64,000 nucleotides of DNA, taken from the NCBI GenBank assembly GCA_963738025.1, contig CAVTWA010000051.1, positions 1-64,000 on the forward strand, in the 5' to 3' direction. This DNA comes from 20CM-2-55-15 sp963738025 (lineage in GTDB: Bacteria; Acidobacteriota; Terriglobia; 20CM-2-55-15). Within the stretch, counting starts at the first letter, position 1, and the number at the start of each line of letters is the position of its first letter. Positions 52,223 to 63,338 of the stretch are shown piece after piece. Position numbers and translations under genes: made by a program. Under the pieces are notes generated by a model. The model saw only the letters and a program-made list of their open reading frames with translations, did no database searches and was not told where the DNA came from.

Positions 52223-55200
52223 TTACCGGTACAACCACACCCTCAGTAACGAGAGCAGCTGATCGGTGTTCACCGGCTTCGCGATGTAATCGGACGCCCC
52301 GGCCTCGAGACACTTCTCCCGGTCGCCCTTCATCGCCTTTGCAGTAAGGGCAAGTATCGGCAAGGTCCTGAACCGCGGATCATTCCGGATTTCGCGCATG
52401 GTTTCATAGCCATCCATCTCCGGCATCATGATGTCCATCAGCACGACGCTGAGATCCGGCATGGTCTCCACCATTTCGATGGCCTGCCGGCCGTTGGTCG
52501 CGCTTACGACCTCCATTTCGTGATTCTCCAGCACGGTCGTCAGCGCGAAGATGTTCCGGACATCGTCGTCCACGACCAGCACCCTGCGATGACGCAGAAC
52601 CTCATTCGAACCGTGCAGCCTTTCGATCATGTCCCGCTTGGTCTGCGGCAACTCGGCGACGACGCGGTGCAGGAACAACGCGGTTTCGTCGAACAACCGT
52701 TCCGGCGACTGCACATCCTTGAGGACGATGCTCTTCGCGACAACCTTCAACCTCGCCTCTTCCGCCGCCGTCAGTTCCTTCCCGGTGAACACCACGATCG
52801 GCAGATCGCGCAGGCTGCGATCGCCCTGCATGGTTTCCAGCAGTTCGAACCCCGTCATATCCGGCAGCCGCAGATCGACGACGCAGCAATCGAAGGGAGA
52901 TTCTTTCAACATCTGCAGCGCGTCGGCGCCGGTGCCGGCGGCGCTGATCTGAACGTCGTCGTGGGCGAGCAATGCGACGATACTCTCGCGCTCGATGTCG
53001 TTATCTTCAACGACAAGAAGCCGTCTCGTATGCGGGGCGACGTAGGTCTTGATGCGATCGAAAGCATGTTCGAGATCCTCCGTCGTGGCCGGTTTCACCA
53101 GATACGAAAACGCTCCATGCGAGAGTCCGTGCTGGCGCTCCTCTTCGATCGACAGCATCTGAACCGGGATATGCCGGGTTGCCGGATCCAGCTTAAGATT
53201 GTTGAGGACCGTCCAGCCGAGCATATCCGGCAGGAAGACGTCCAGCGTGATGGCCGTCGGTTGATATTGTCTGGCCAGGCTCAGCGCCGTCTGGCCGCGA
53301 TGCGCGATGATTCCCTTGAATCCTTTGTCGCGGGCCATTCCGAGCAGGATGCGCGAGTAATGAGGATCGTCGTCGACGATGAGCAGGGCACTGTCTCCTT
53401 CGACAATGTCATTGCGATCGTCAGGCACCACCTCATCCGATTTGGCGATCACGGGCAGCGCAGGCTGCGGCGCCATCGCGTTGTATGTGTTCGTCGCCGG
53501 GGCCGTGACTGCGCGCGCCGGTCCGGTGTAGACCAGCGGCAGATAGAGCGTGAACGTGCTGCCTTGCGCCGGCGCGCTGGACAGCTTGATTTCGCCGCCG
53601 AGCAGCGTGGCCAGTTCACGGCTGATTGCGAGACCCAGCCCGGTTCCGCCGTATTTGCGGCTGGTGCCAGCATCGGCCTGCTGGAAGGCTTCGAATATGA
53701 GCTTCTGCTTTTCGGGAGGGATACCGATTCCGGTATCGCTGACCGCAATGGCAATCGCGCTCAGGCCGACGCGAAGCACCGGATGATCCATCGACCATCC
53801 TTCGGCAACGCGGCGCACCGTCATTGCGACATGCCCCTGCGCCGTAAATTTGAAAGCGTTCGACAGCAGGTTTTTCAAGATCTGCTGCAACCGCTTCGAA
53901 TCGGTCGTGAAGGTCGAAGGCAGCGATGCGTCGATATCGACACGGAACGCCAGGTTCTTCGATTCCGCCACGTGATGGAACGTCCGCTCGACGCTTTCCC
54001 GCAACGACAGGAACGTGATCTCCTCGGGCTCGACCGTCACCGTGCCCGATTCGATTTTCGACAGATCGAGAATGTCGTTGATGAGCGTTAGCAGGTCCGT
54101 ACCCGCGGAGTGAATGTTCTTGGCATAATCCACCTGCTTCAAAGTGAGATTGCCGGCCGGATTCTCCACCAGTTGCTGGCCGAGAATCAGGATCGAGTTC
54201 AACGGCGTCCGCAACTCGTGCGACATGTTTGCCAGGAACTCGGACTTGTACTTGGAGGTGAGAGCGAGTTCCGCCGCCTTCTCTTCGAGAGCGCGACGGG
54301 CCTGCTCCACTTCTTTGTTCTTGCGTTCGACTTCCTCGTTCTGTTCGGCGAGCTGTTTCGCCTTGGACGCGAGTTCTTCGTTAGTCTGTTGCAGCTGCGT
54401 TTGCCGCGTCTGGAGCTGAAGCGTGAGCTGCTGCGACTGTTCGAGAAGGTTTTCCGTTCTCATTGTCGCTTCGATCGTGTTTAGCACGACGCCGAGCGAC
54501 TGGGTGAGCTGCTCGAGGAAGCTCACGTGTGTGTCCGTGAATGGCGAGAGCGACGCCAGTTCGATCACCGCCTTCGTCTCATCCTCGAAGAGCACGGGAA
54601 AGACGACGACGTTTTTCGGCGAAGCATCGCCCAGGCTCGACTGCACCCGCATATAAGTTTCGGGAACGTCGGCCAACAGGATGCTCTTCTTTTCCAGCGC
54701 GCACTGACCCACCAGCCCCTGACCGAGTTCGATCCTCTTCGGCTGGCTCGGATGCTGAGCATAACCGGCGAGAAGAACGAGAGCCGGCCTCTCCTCCGTC
54801 TCGCTTGTTTCCGGATGCTCCATCTGGTAGACCGTGCCTTGCTGCGCCTGAACGAGAGGAGCAAGTTCCGACAGCAACATCCTGCCGACGGTGACCAGGT
54901 TGCGTTGTCCCTGCAACATGCCGGTGAACTTGGCAAGATTGGTTTTGAGCCAGTCCTGCTCCTGGTTCCGCTCCGTCGTTCCGCGGAGGTTGTCGATCAT
55001 CGTATTGATGTTGTCTTTCAGTTCGGCGACTTCGCCGCGGGCTTCCACCTGAATCGATCGGGTCAGATCGCCCTTGGTCACGGCCGTCGCGACTTCCGCG
55101 ATGGCGCGGACCTGGTTGGTGAGATTGGCGGCGAGAAGGTTGACGTTTGCCGTTAAGTCTTTCCAGGTTCCGGCCGCGCCCGGCACATTCGCCTGGCCGC

Positions 55201-58200
55201 CAAGCCGTCCTTCGACGCCGACCTCACGAGCAACGTTGGTAACCTGCTCGGCAAATGTGGCCAGCGTGTCGGTCATGTTGTTGATGGTTTCGGCGAGCGC
55301 CGCGACTTCGCCTTTCGCTTCGACAGTGAGTTTCTGGCGCAGATTGCCGTCGGCGACGGCCGTCACGACTTTCACGATGCCGCGCACCTGATCGGTCAGG
55401 TTGGCGGCCATCACGTTGACCGAGTCGGTGAGATCTTTCCAGGTTCCGGCAACACCGGGGACGTCGGCCTGACCGCCGAGTTTTCCATCGGTTCCGACTT
55501 CGCGCGCCACGCGGGTCACTTCCGAAGCGAACGACCGCAGTTGATCGACCATCGTATTGATGGTCGCCTTCAATTCCAGAATTTCGCCTTTCACGTCGAC
55601 CGTGATTTTGCGCGACAGATCGCCGCGGGCCACAGCCGTCGTTACCTCGGCAATGTTTCGAACCTGATCGGTGAGGTTCGCGCCCATCGCATTGACCGAA
55701 TCGGTGAGGTCCTTCCATGCTCCGGTGACGCCGGGCACCACGGCCTGGACGCCGAGCCGGCCTTCGGTTCCGACTTCGCGAGCGACGCGCGTCACTTCCG
55801 AAGCGAAGGAGCGCAACTGCTCCACCATCGTGTTGATAGCTTCCTTGAGCTGGAGAATTTCGCCGCGCACGTCCACGGTGATCTTTCTCGAGAGGTCCCC
55901 ATTGGCCACCGCAATCGTCACTTCGGCAATGTTGCGGACCTGGCCGGTGAGGTTCGATGCCATGGAGTTCACGTTGTCGGTAAGATCTTTCCATGTTCCG
56001 GCAACGTCCGGCACCATGGCCTGTCCGCCGAGCTTGCCTTCGGTTCCCACTTCGCGGGCGACGCGGCTGACTTCCGATGCAAACGAATTCAACTGGTCCA
56101 CCATCGTATTGATGGTGTTTTTCAGGGCGAGAATTTCACCTTTCACGTCGACCGTGATCTTTCTCGACAGGTCGCCGCGGGCGATCGCGGTTGCGACGTC
56201 CGCAATATTGCGGACCTGGCCGGTGAGGTTCGACGCCATCGAGTTGACGTTGTCGGTGAGATCTTTCCAGGTTCCGGCGACGCCGGGCACCACGGCCTGG
56301 CCGCCAAGGCGGCCTTCGGTTCCGACTTCGCGGGCGACGCGCGTGACTTCGGAAGCGAAGCCGTTGAGCTGATCCACCATGGTATTGATGGTGTTCTTCA
56401 ATTCCTGAATTTCACCGCGGACGTCCACCGTGATCTTGCGCGACAGGTCGCCGTTGGCGATCGCCGTCGCCACGTCCGCAATGTTGCGGACCTGGCCGGT
56501 GAGGTTCGACGCCATCGAGTTGACGTTGTCGGTCAGGTCTTTCCACGTTCCTCCGACGTCCGGCACCACAGCCTGACCGCCGAGTTTCCCTTCCGTACCG
56601 ACTTCGCGGGCGACGCGGCTGACTTCCGATGCAAACGAATTGAGCTGGTCCACCATTGTATTAATGGTGTTTTTCAACCCGAGGATTTCGCCTTTGACAT
56701 CGACCGTAATCTTTCTGGACAGGTCGCCGCGGGCGATGGCCGTGGCCACGTCGGCGATGTTGCGGACCTGGCCGGTGAGGTTGGAAGCCATCGAGTTGAC
56801 GTTGTCCGTGAGGTCCTTCCAGGTTCCGGCAACGTCCGGCACCATGGCCTGCCCGCCAAGCTTTCCTTCGGTTCCGACTTCGCGAGCCACGCGGGTTACT
56901 TCGGAAGCGAAGGCGTTGAGCTGATCGACCATCGTGTTGATGGTGTTCTTGAGTTCGAGGATTTCGCCTTTCACGTCGACCGTGATTTTCCGCGATAGAT
57001 CGCCTCTGGCGACGGCGGTCGTCACTTCGGCAATGTTGCGAACCTGGTCGGTGAGGTTCTGCGCCATCGAATTCACGTTATCGGTCAGGTTCTTCCAGGT
57101 TCCGGCGACGCCCGGCACCACGGCCTGTCCGCCGAGCTTTCCTTCGGTTCCGACTTCGCGAGCCACACGGCTGACTTCGGATGCGAAGGCGTTGAGCTGA
57201 TCGACCATCGTGTTGATGGTGTTCTTGAGTTCGAGAATCTCACCCTTCACGTCCACCGTGATCTTGCGCGACAGATCGCCCTTGGCGACGGCCGTCGTGA
57301 CCTCGGCGATATTCCGGACCTGCGCGGTGAGGTTGGCTCCCATCGCATTGACCGAGTCGGTCAACTCTTTCCAGGTTCCGGCGACGTCCGCCACTTCGGC
57401 GCGGCCGCCGAGTTTGCCTTCGGTACCGACTTCGCGGGCCACACGGAAAACTTCGGAAGCGAATGCGTTCAACTGATCGACCATGGTGTTGATGGTGTTC
57501 TTGAGTTCGAGAATTTCACCTTTAACGTCGACGGTGATTTTGCGCGACAGGTCGCCGCGGGCCACGGCCGTGGTGACGCCGGCGATATTGCGGACTTGAG
57601 CCGTAAGGTTGCCGGCCATGGCATTGACCGAATCGGTGAGATCTTTCCAGGTTCCGGCGACGCCGGGCACTACGGCCTGTCCGCCGAGCTTGCCTTCGGT
57701 TCCGACTTCACGCGCGACGCGCGTCACTTCGGCCGCGAACGAACGAAGCTGGTCCACCATGGTGTTGATGGCTTCTTTGAGCTGGAGAATTTCACCGCGG
57801 ACGTCCACCGTGATTTTCTTGGATAAGTCGCCATTGGCCACGGCGATGGTGACTTCGGCAATGTTGCGGACCTGCGCCGTGAGGTTGCCGGCCATCTGGT
57901 TGACCGACTCGGTCAAGATCCTTCCAGACGCCCGACACGCCTTTAACCTCGGCCTGACCGCCGAGTTTGCCTTCGGTACCGACCTCGCGAGCGACGCGCG
58001 TCACTTCAGAGGTGAAGACCGACAACTGGTCGATCATCTTGTTGACGAGTTTTGCGGATTTCAGGAACTCGCCTTCGAGCGGGCGTCCTTCGACTTCGAG
58101 CGACATGGATTGACCGAGGTCGCCTTTCGCCACGGCGCCGATGGCGCGGGTCACTTCCGTTGTCGGCCACACCAGGTCGTCGATCAGCGTATTGATGGCC

Positions 58201-58538
58201 GACACTTCGTCGGCCCAGCCACCCCGGCCTTCGAGCACGTTCATGCGCTGCTTGAGCTTGCCCTCTTTTCCGACAAGCTTGGAAACGCGAACCGTTTCCC
58301 GGGCGCGGCGGTCGCTGAAGGTGACGATGTCATTGAACGCATCGGCGATTTTGCCTTCCACGCCCACCAGGTTGGCGGGCATGCGGACTGAGAAATCGCC
58401 GTCGCGGAATGACAGAATGGCCATCAGCAAATTGTCGGAAAAGAACGCGACGCCGTCACCGTTGACCCGCGAGCGAGGGGCTGCCGCTACGGCAGTTCCT
58501 TGCTGCTGTGCGGGAGGTCTGGGGCTCTTCTGGCTCAT
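52223..58538 (-). CDS. Giant soluble poly-HAMP hybrid histidine kinase with three receivers, split by one base
   Basis: The intact product would be about 2,100 residues with no membrane segment. After a divergent HAMP-like N-terminus (about 1-185) come about eleven near-identical HAMP units of 92 residues (VTRVAREVGTEGKLGG, then GTWKDLTDSVN, then RGDLSRKITVDVKGEI). A GAF domain follows (LAPLVQAQQGTVYQMEH), a coiled coil, HisKA (FLANMSHELRTPLNS), HATPase (VSDTGIGIP, GGTGLGLAISREL) and three receivers with phospho-Asp in ITLDVFLPDM, CVVDLRLPDM and VLMDIMMPEM. This resembles fungal group III/Nik1-like and bacterial poly-HAMP kinases. The frame breaks at about 57,915, where CTTGACC stands for an expected CTGACC. 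The N-terminal start at 58538 follows AGGAG. Confidence 0.92.
54990..57990. repeat. Tandem 276-base repeats within the poly-HAMP kinase gene
   Basis: About eleven successive units of 276 bases (92 codons) encode the HAMP array. Neighbouring units from about 55,700 to 57,900 are highly alike at DNA level, whereas the last two (towards the GAF domain) are more diverged. The repeat makes the locus prone to copy-number change and misassembly. Confidence 0.9.
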
Positions 58539-58757
58539 ACAATTGCTCCTGTTATAAATCGAAGCGCTGCTTTGAAAGATCGCTGTCTGTTGTCTGTTGA
58601 CTGTTGTCCGTTGATTAATGCACTTGTTCCGCTGTCCAGATGATCAATCGTTCAAGCCAGCCGGCTATTCAGACAGCGCCCTCGCCCTGAGTCCATCTGT
58701 CATCGGATAACAGTCAACGGACGGCTAATATTTAAAACATTTCAAATTAGGGGACGG
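58539..58757. repeat. Intergenic with GTTGACTGTT-type repeats
   Basis: Left part holds successive TGTCTGTTG and TGACTGTTGTCCGTTGA motifs near 58,580-58,615. Near 58,708-58,728 a mirrored AACAGTCAACGGACGGC occurs. They could fold into a large weak stem across the gap. No gene is visible. Confidence 0.5.
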
Positions 58758-60827
58758 TCACATACCGCGGCTATAATGCCCTCGCGATTCGTCGATCTTA
58801 TCCAGCGCGTTGACGATGCTCAGCGGATCGACTGGCTTCACCAGGTGAATATCGAAGCCGGCCTCCGCCGATTCCCGTTTGTTGTCGTCATTCCCCCAGC
58901 CGGTGACCGCAATCAAAACCGTCCGTTTGCCCCAGGCCTCCTGACGGATGCGGCGCGCTGCTTCCAGCCCGTCCAGGGCCGGCATTCCGATGTCGAGAAC
59001 GATGGCGTCGGGCAGGAACTGCTGGGCTTTTTCCAGCGCTTCCAGACCGTCCAGCGCCGTTTCCACTTCGTGACCGAGCATTTGAAGCATGAGCTGGAAG
59101 CTTTCCACGACGTCGGGATTGTCATCGGCGATCAGAATCCGGCGCTTCCGCTGTTCTTGTGGCGATGCATTCCGGGGAGGCGGGCTCGGCTGCTCGCGGG
59201 TGACGGGTTGCAGCGGAAGGCACACCACGAATTCGCTTCCTTTGCCCAGGCCGTCGCTGCGCGCTTCGATGGCTCCGCCGTGCATCTCGACAAGCCTCTT
59301 GGCGAGCGCAAGCCCGATGCCCAGCCCGCCTTCGCTTTGTCCACGCGAGCGTCCGACCTGCGTAAACATGTCGAACACTTTCGAAAGCATCGGCTTTGCG
59401 ATGCCGATTCCGTTGTCGCGGACGCTGATCGTCACGGTGGATTCGTCGTGTCGCGCCGTCAGCCAGATCGTTCCGCCGGCTTCGGGAACCTTGCTGTACT
59501 TCGAAGCGTTGTGCAGAAGGTTCGAGAAAACCTGCGCCAGCCGTACGGTGTCGCCGTCCAGCAGGATCGTTTGAGACGGCAACTCCACGACGAGCTTCTG
59601 CTGATTCTGTTCGATCAGGGGCTGGCTGGCTTCGACGGCCGATGAAATCACCGAGGCCAGGTCCACCGTTTCTTTCCGCAATTCGAGCGTATTGCGTGTG
59701 ATCCGGTTGACGTCCAGCAAATCATCGATCAACCGCGCCATGTGTTGTGTCTGCCGTTCGATGATGTCGATCGCCCAGCGCAATTCCGGTGTTTCCGGCC
59801 CTTTCATGCCGACCACATTCACCGCATAGCGAATCGGCGCCAAAGGATTACGCAGCTCGTGCGCGAGAGTTGCCAGAAATTCGTCCTTGCGCCGGTCCGA
59901 CTCGAGCAACGCCTCTTCGAGCGCCTTGCGTCTGGTGAGATTTACGCTTACGCCGACAATCCGGGTCGGCTGATTGTTGGAGTCATGGACAATGCGGCCG
60001 CGATCGGCAATCCATACCATGCTGTTGTCGGGACGCACGACGCGATAGTCCGCCTCGAAATCTCCGGTAGCGATAGCCCGATGAAAGGCCGCTTCCAGCG
60101 AGGCGATATCGTCGACATGCACCGCATTCGCAATTCTGCGGTGGCTTCCAAACGACCCTGCGGGGAATCCGAAAACGATTTCGGGATCTGCCGACCAGCG
60201 CATTTTTCCGCTTGCCAGGTCCCACTCCCATGTCGCGACCTGCGCCACGGCCAAAGCCAGCCGCAGCCATTCCTCGTTGTCGCGTAATTCGCGGTTGGCC
60301 CGCGCCAGTTCCGTGGTTCTTTCCAGGACGCGGGTTTCCAGTTCGTCCTTCGCCAGCCGGAGTTGCTCCTGTGCCCGATGGCGTTCGGCAATCTCGGCGT
60401 TGAGCGCGTCAACCGTCGAGGCCAATGCACGTGTCGTCCGGAACAGATCGGCAAAGACCGCAATCTTCGAACGCAGAATGTCCGGATTGATCGGCTTGCT
60501 CATGAAATCGACGCCGCCGGCGCCGTAAGCCAGCAGGACTTCCTGCTCGTCCAGAGTGTGGGCGGTGAGGAAGAGAATCGGGACGTGCTGGCTGCGTTTG
60601 CGCTGCTTGATCAGGCGGGCCAGTTCCAGGCCGTCCGTGCCCGGCATTTTGATGTCGAGTACGATTGCGGCAAATTCGTTCTGCAGGATGGCGAATAAGG
60701 CGTGATCGGCGGTTTGGGCCTTGATGAGAGTGCAGCCGCTGGTTTCGAGGATGCTTTCGAGGGCGTCGAGGTTGCGTGGTTCATCGTCCACAAGCAGAAT
60801 CTTGACTTCGTCATTCAAGCCGGCCAC
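58758..60827 (-). CDS. Hybrid histidine kinase (REC-PAS-HisKA-HATPase-REC)
   Basis: The product, about 690 residues, is cytoplasmic. Domain order is receiver 1 (ILLVDDEPRNLDALESIL; phospho-Asp in IVLDIKMPGTDG), a coiled coil of about 50 residues, a PAS domain (WEWDLASGKMRWSADPEIVFGF, then YRVVRPDNSMVWIADRG), HisKA (EFLATLAHELRNPLAPI), HATPase (VFSNLLHNASKY, SVRDNGIGIA, GGLGIGLALAKRLVEMHGG) and receiver 2 (ILIADDNPDVVESFQLML; Asp in IVLDIGMPALDG; Lys in LVKPVDP). GTG at 60827 lies six bases after GGAGG; a longer reading could begin at 60911. It is followed on the same strand by the giant kinase gene's start region and may be functionally linked. Confidence 0.9.
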   Translation of the reverse strand: MAGLNDEVKILLVDDEPRNLDALESILETSGCTLIKAQTADHALFAILQNEFAAIVLDIKMPGTDGLELARLIKQRKRSQHVPILFLTAHTLDEQEVLLAYGAGGVDFMSKPINPDILRSKIAVFADLFRTTRALASTVDALNAEIAERHRAQEQLRLAKDELETRVLERTTELARANRELRDNEEWLRLALAVAQVATWEWDLASGKMRWSADPEIVFGFPAGSFGSHRRIANAVHVDDIASLEAAFHRAIATGDFEADYRVVRPDNSMVWIADRGRIVHDSNNQPTRIVGVSVNLTRRKALEEALLESDRRKDEFLATLAHELRNPLAPIRYAVNVVGMKGPETPELRWAIDIIERQTQHMARLIDDLLDVNRITRNTLELRKETVDLASVISSAVEASQPLIEQNQQKLVVELPSQTILLDGDTVRLAQVFSNLLHNASKYSKVPEAGGTIWLTARHDESTVTISVRDNGIGIAKPMLSKVFDMFTQVGRSRGQSEGGLGIGLALAKRLVEMHGGAIEARSDGLGKGSEFVVCLPLQPVTREQPSPPPRNASPQEQRKRRILIADDNPDVVESFQLMLQMLGHEVETALDGLEALEKAQQFLPDAIVLDIGMPALDGLEAARRIRQEAWGKRTVLIAVTGWGNDDNKRESAEAGFDIHLVKPVDPLSIVNALDKIDESRGHYSRGM

Positions 60828-61091
60828 CACCAACCTCCGCAGGCAAACGATCGCTTCATGCAGGAATAGTTCCTTTTCAATACATCTTTGTTTCCCGATG
60901 TTTAGCGGCAAGACCAGTAAGTTTAACGCACTTTACCGGGGGAATTCCTACCGTACCCTCAAACATACAGGGAACGCTTTCCCTCAAGATCTGGAGTTGT
61001 CCTTTCAGTCTATGCCAGCCCGGGATGCGTTTGGCAAGAGGCTAGTTTGGCCGTGGTTTCTCGCCAATTCCTACCACCGTGCTTGGTTTCA

Positions 61092-61190
61092 CCGAAAACG
61101 GGTACGGTACACAAGAGGCACAAAAGGCACAAGAAGCGATGTTGGCACTTCTTGTTTTTTTGTGCCTCTTGTGTTCCGCACCCGTTCCGG
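61092..61190. repeat. Long palindrome (GTGCCTCTTGTG family)
   Basis: Arms of about 45 bases pair imperfectly: the left runs CCGAAAACGGGTACGGTACA, then CAAGAGGCACAAAAGGCACA; the right runs TTTTTTTGTGCCTCTTGTGT and CCGCACCCGTTCCGG. The loop is around 61,138-61,146. A poly-T run of seven follows the inner arm, so it may act as a terminator. It sits between the hybrid kinase and the TonB-dependent receptor gene. Confidence 0.85.
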
Positions 61191-61286
61191 ACTCAGGGCT
61201 TATCGGTTTGAAACTCAGGAAAATCCTGATAGCCGGAAACATCGTCACCCACTATTGTATGAACCAGCCTGAATCGAAATGGACCG

Positions 61287-63338
61287 ATGAAAAACGCCAG
61301 GTTTACTTCCGCAGTCCTCGCTTTGACGATCGCTCTGCTATTCCGCATCACGCTCGTCGTGCCCGTGGTTGAAGCGCAGGACGATCTGAATGCCAGAAAC
61401 CCGTCGCTGAGTCTTTCCGCGCTCAAGGGACTAAGCCTGGAACAACTCGCCAACATCGACGTCACGACGGAGTCGAAGCAGCCGGTCAAGCTTGCACACA
61501 GCCCGGCAGCCATCGACGTCTTGACCGGGGACGACATCCGCCGTTCCGGCGTGACGACAATTGTGGATGCGCTCCGTCTTGTCCCAGGAGTCGAGGTCGC
61601 AAAGATCGACGGCAATGAATGGGCCGTTGGCATCCGTGGCTTCGGCACGCGCCTGTCGCGATCCGTGCTTGTTCTTATCGACGGACGAACCGTCTACACG
61701 CCTCTATTTGCGGGAACGTACTGGGAGGTTCAGGACGCGCTGCTTCCGGACATTGATCGCATCGAAGTCATCCGCGGGCCAGGCGGCACCATCTGGGGCC
61801 CGAACGCCATCAATGGTGTCATCAACATCATCACGAAGAGTGCAAAGGATACGCAGGGCGCCATCGGTGTCGCGGAAGGCGGCAATCAAGTGCAGGGGCT
61901 GCTCGGCGCCCGCTATGGCGGATCGGTGAGTTCGAACCTCACTTACCGGGGCTACGCCAAGGCCTTTAATCGAGCTCCCGAATATCATCCCGATGGAAAC
62001 AACTTCGATCGCTGGCGTTCCGCCCAGGTCGGATTCCGGTTGGACTGGACCAACGGCGCAAGCGATACGGTCACGGTTGAAGGTGATGCCTACAACATGC
62101 GTGCCGGCGAAAGCCTGGTTGCGAATACCTACGTTCCACCATTCGCCCGGATTCTGAATCAGAGGGCCCGATTTTCCGGCGGCAATATTCTGACGCGTTG
62201 GACCCGATTGTTGCGCAACGGCTCCGACGTACAGTTTCAGGCGTTCTACGACGGCACGAATCACTGGGAACCTAATTTCGCAGAAGTCCGTCATACGCTG
62301 GACTTCGATTTCATTCACCATCTGGCGGCCCTTCACCGGCAAAGCGTGGCCTGGGGCTTCGGCATGCGGCTGAGCCCCAGCGACACCTCCGAAGTGGTAT
62401 CCGGACTTGTCTTCATACCCGGCGATCGCACGGACCAACTCGACAGCGCTTTCGTGCAGGATGAAATCGGCATTGTCGAAGGCCGGCTGACGCTCACTCT
62501 TGGATCAAAACTGCTGCACACCAACTTCACACGCTTCGCTGCCGAGCCGAGCGCCCGGCTGTTGTGGACTCCGACTTCCCGTCAGACCATCTGGACCGCC
62601 GCGACTCATGCCGTGCGAACACCGTCGCGCGCCGAAGCCGATATGCAGCTTCTGGGTTTCGCCGGGACTCGGAACGGACTGCCGTTATTCGGAAGATTCA
62701 CCGGAAACAAGAATTTTCAGCCGGAACAGCTCAACGGCTACGAACTGGGATACCGCAACACGTTGCGGTCCAACCTCTCGCTCGATATTGCGACCTTCTA
62801 CAACCATTACCACAACTTGCTCGGCCAGAATGTAACGGGCCCGATGTTCATCGAGGACAATCCGGGCCCGCCGCACCAGATCATTCCGGGCGGCTTCATC
62901 AATCTGGTGCGTGGCGGTGTCAAGGGCGGGGAAGTCGCTGCCGACTGGAAGCCTGCGAGTTCGTGGAGACTCAACGGTTCCTATTCCTACCTTCACATGA
63001 ACCTGACGCAGCCCGCCGGTAGCCTGGACACTGTGACCTCGCTGGTGACGGCGGCTTCGAGTCCCCGGCATCAGGCGGTCGTCCAGTCTTATCTCGATTT
63101 ACCGAAACGATTCGAACTCAATGCCGGGGTTCGCTACACCAGCGCGCTACCCGCTCAGGGTGTCCCGGCATATACAACTGCCGATGCCACCGTGGTCTGG
63201 CATTTCCGGAAAGATCTCGATTGGGCGCTTGCCGGTCAGAACCTGCTGCAGCCGCACCATCCCGAATACGCAGGTGATCCGGGGGGACCTGTCGGCATTA
63301 AGCGCAGCATTTACGCAAGGATCACGTGGGCCAGGTAA
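61287..63338 (+). CDS. TonB-dependent outer-membrane receptor
   Basis: The 683-residue product has a signal peptide (FTSAVLALTIALLFRITLVV) and a plug domain (about 70-190) with IDVLTGDDIRRSGVTTIVDALRLVPGVEV, WAVGIRGFGTRLSRSVLVLIDG and DIDRIEVIRGPGGTIWGPNAINGVINIITK. The beta-barrel follows (200-683), with final strand SIYARITWAR. A TonB box is not clear, possibly LEQLANIDVTTE. The substrate is unknown. The next gene, a YfiR-like protein, starts 13 bases before the stop. Receptor plus YfiR plus sensor kinase is a common operon in Gram-negative bacteria. The TonB protein at 20.4 kb could serve it. Confidence 0.9.
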   Translation: MKNARFTSAVLALTIALLFRITLVVPVVEAQDDLNARNPSLSLSALKGLSLEQLANIDVTTESKQPVKLAHSPAAIDVLTGDDIRRSGVTTIVDALRLVPGVEVAKIDGNEWAVGIRGFGTRLSRSVLVLIDGRTVYTPLFAGTYWEVQDALLPDIDRIEVIRGPGGTIWGPNAINGVINIITKSAKDTQGAIGVAEGGNQVQGLLGARYGGSVSSNLTYRGYAKAFNRAPEYHPDGNNFDRWRSAQVGFRLDWTNGASDTVTVEGDAYNMRAGESLVANTYVPPFARILNQRARFSGGNILTRWTRLLRNGSDVQFQAFYDGTNHWEPNFAEVRHTLDFDFIHHLAALHRQSVAWGFGMRLSPSDTSEVVSGLVFIPGDRTDQLDSAFVQDEIGIVEGRLTLTLGSKLLHTNFTRFAAEPSARLLWTPTSRQTIWTAATHAVRTPSRAEADMQLLGFAGTRNGLPLFGRFTGNKNFQPEQLNGYELGYRNTLRSNLSLDIATFYNHYHNLLGQNVTGPMFIEDNPGPPHQIIPGGFINLVRGGVKGGEVAADWKPASSWRLNGSYSYLHMNLTQPAGSLDTVTSLVTAASSPRHQAVVQSYLDLPKRFELNAGVRYTSALPAQGVPAYTTADATVVWHFRKDLDWALAGQNLLQPHHPEYAGDPGGPVGIKRSIYARITWAR

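Noticed and set aside
55541..56998. Long plus-strand open frame of 485 codons over the HAMP array, and another of 523 codons at 52520-54091
   Set aside because: Both are antisense shadows of the repeat-rich kinase gene. Their translations are His/Arg-rich without domains and mirror the 276-base periodicity.
54990..57990. Regular repeats that might suggest a CRISPR array or minisatellite
   Set aside because: Unit length is 276 bases, a multiple of three, and all units encode HAMP domains in frame with no spacers.
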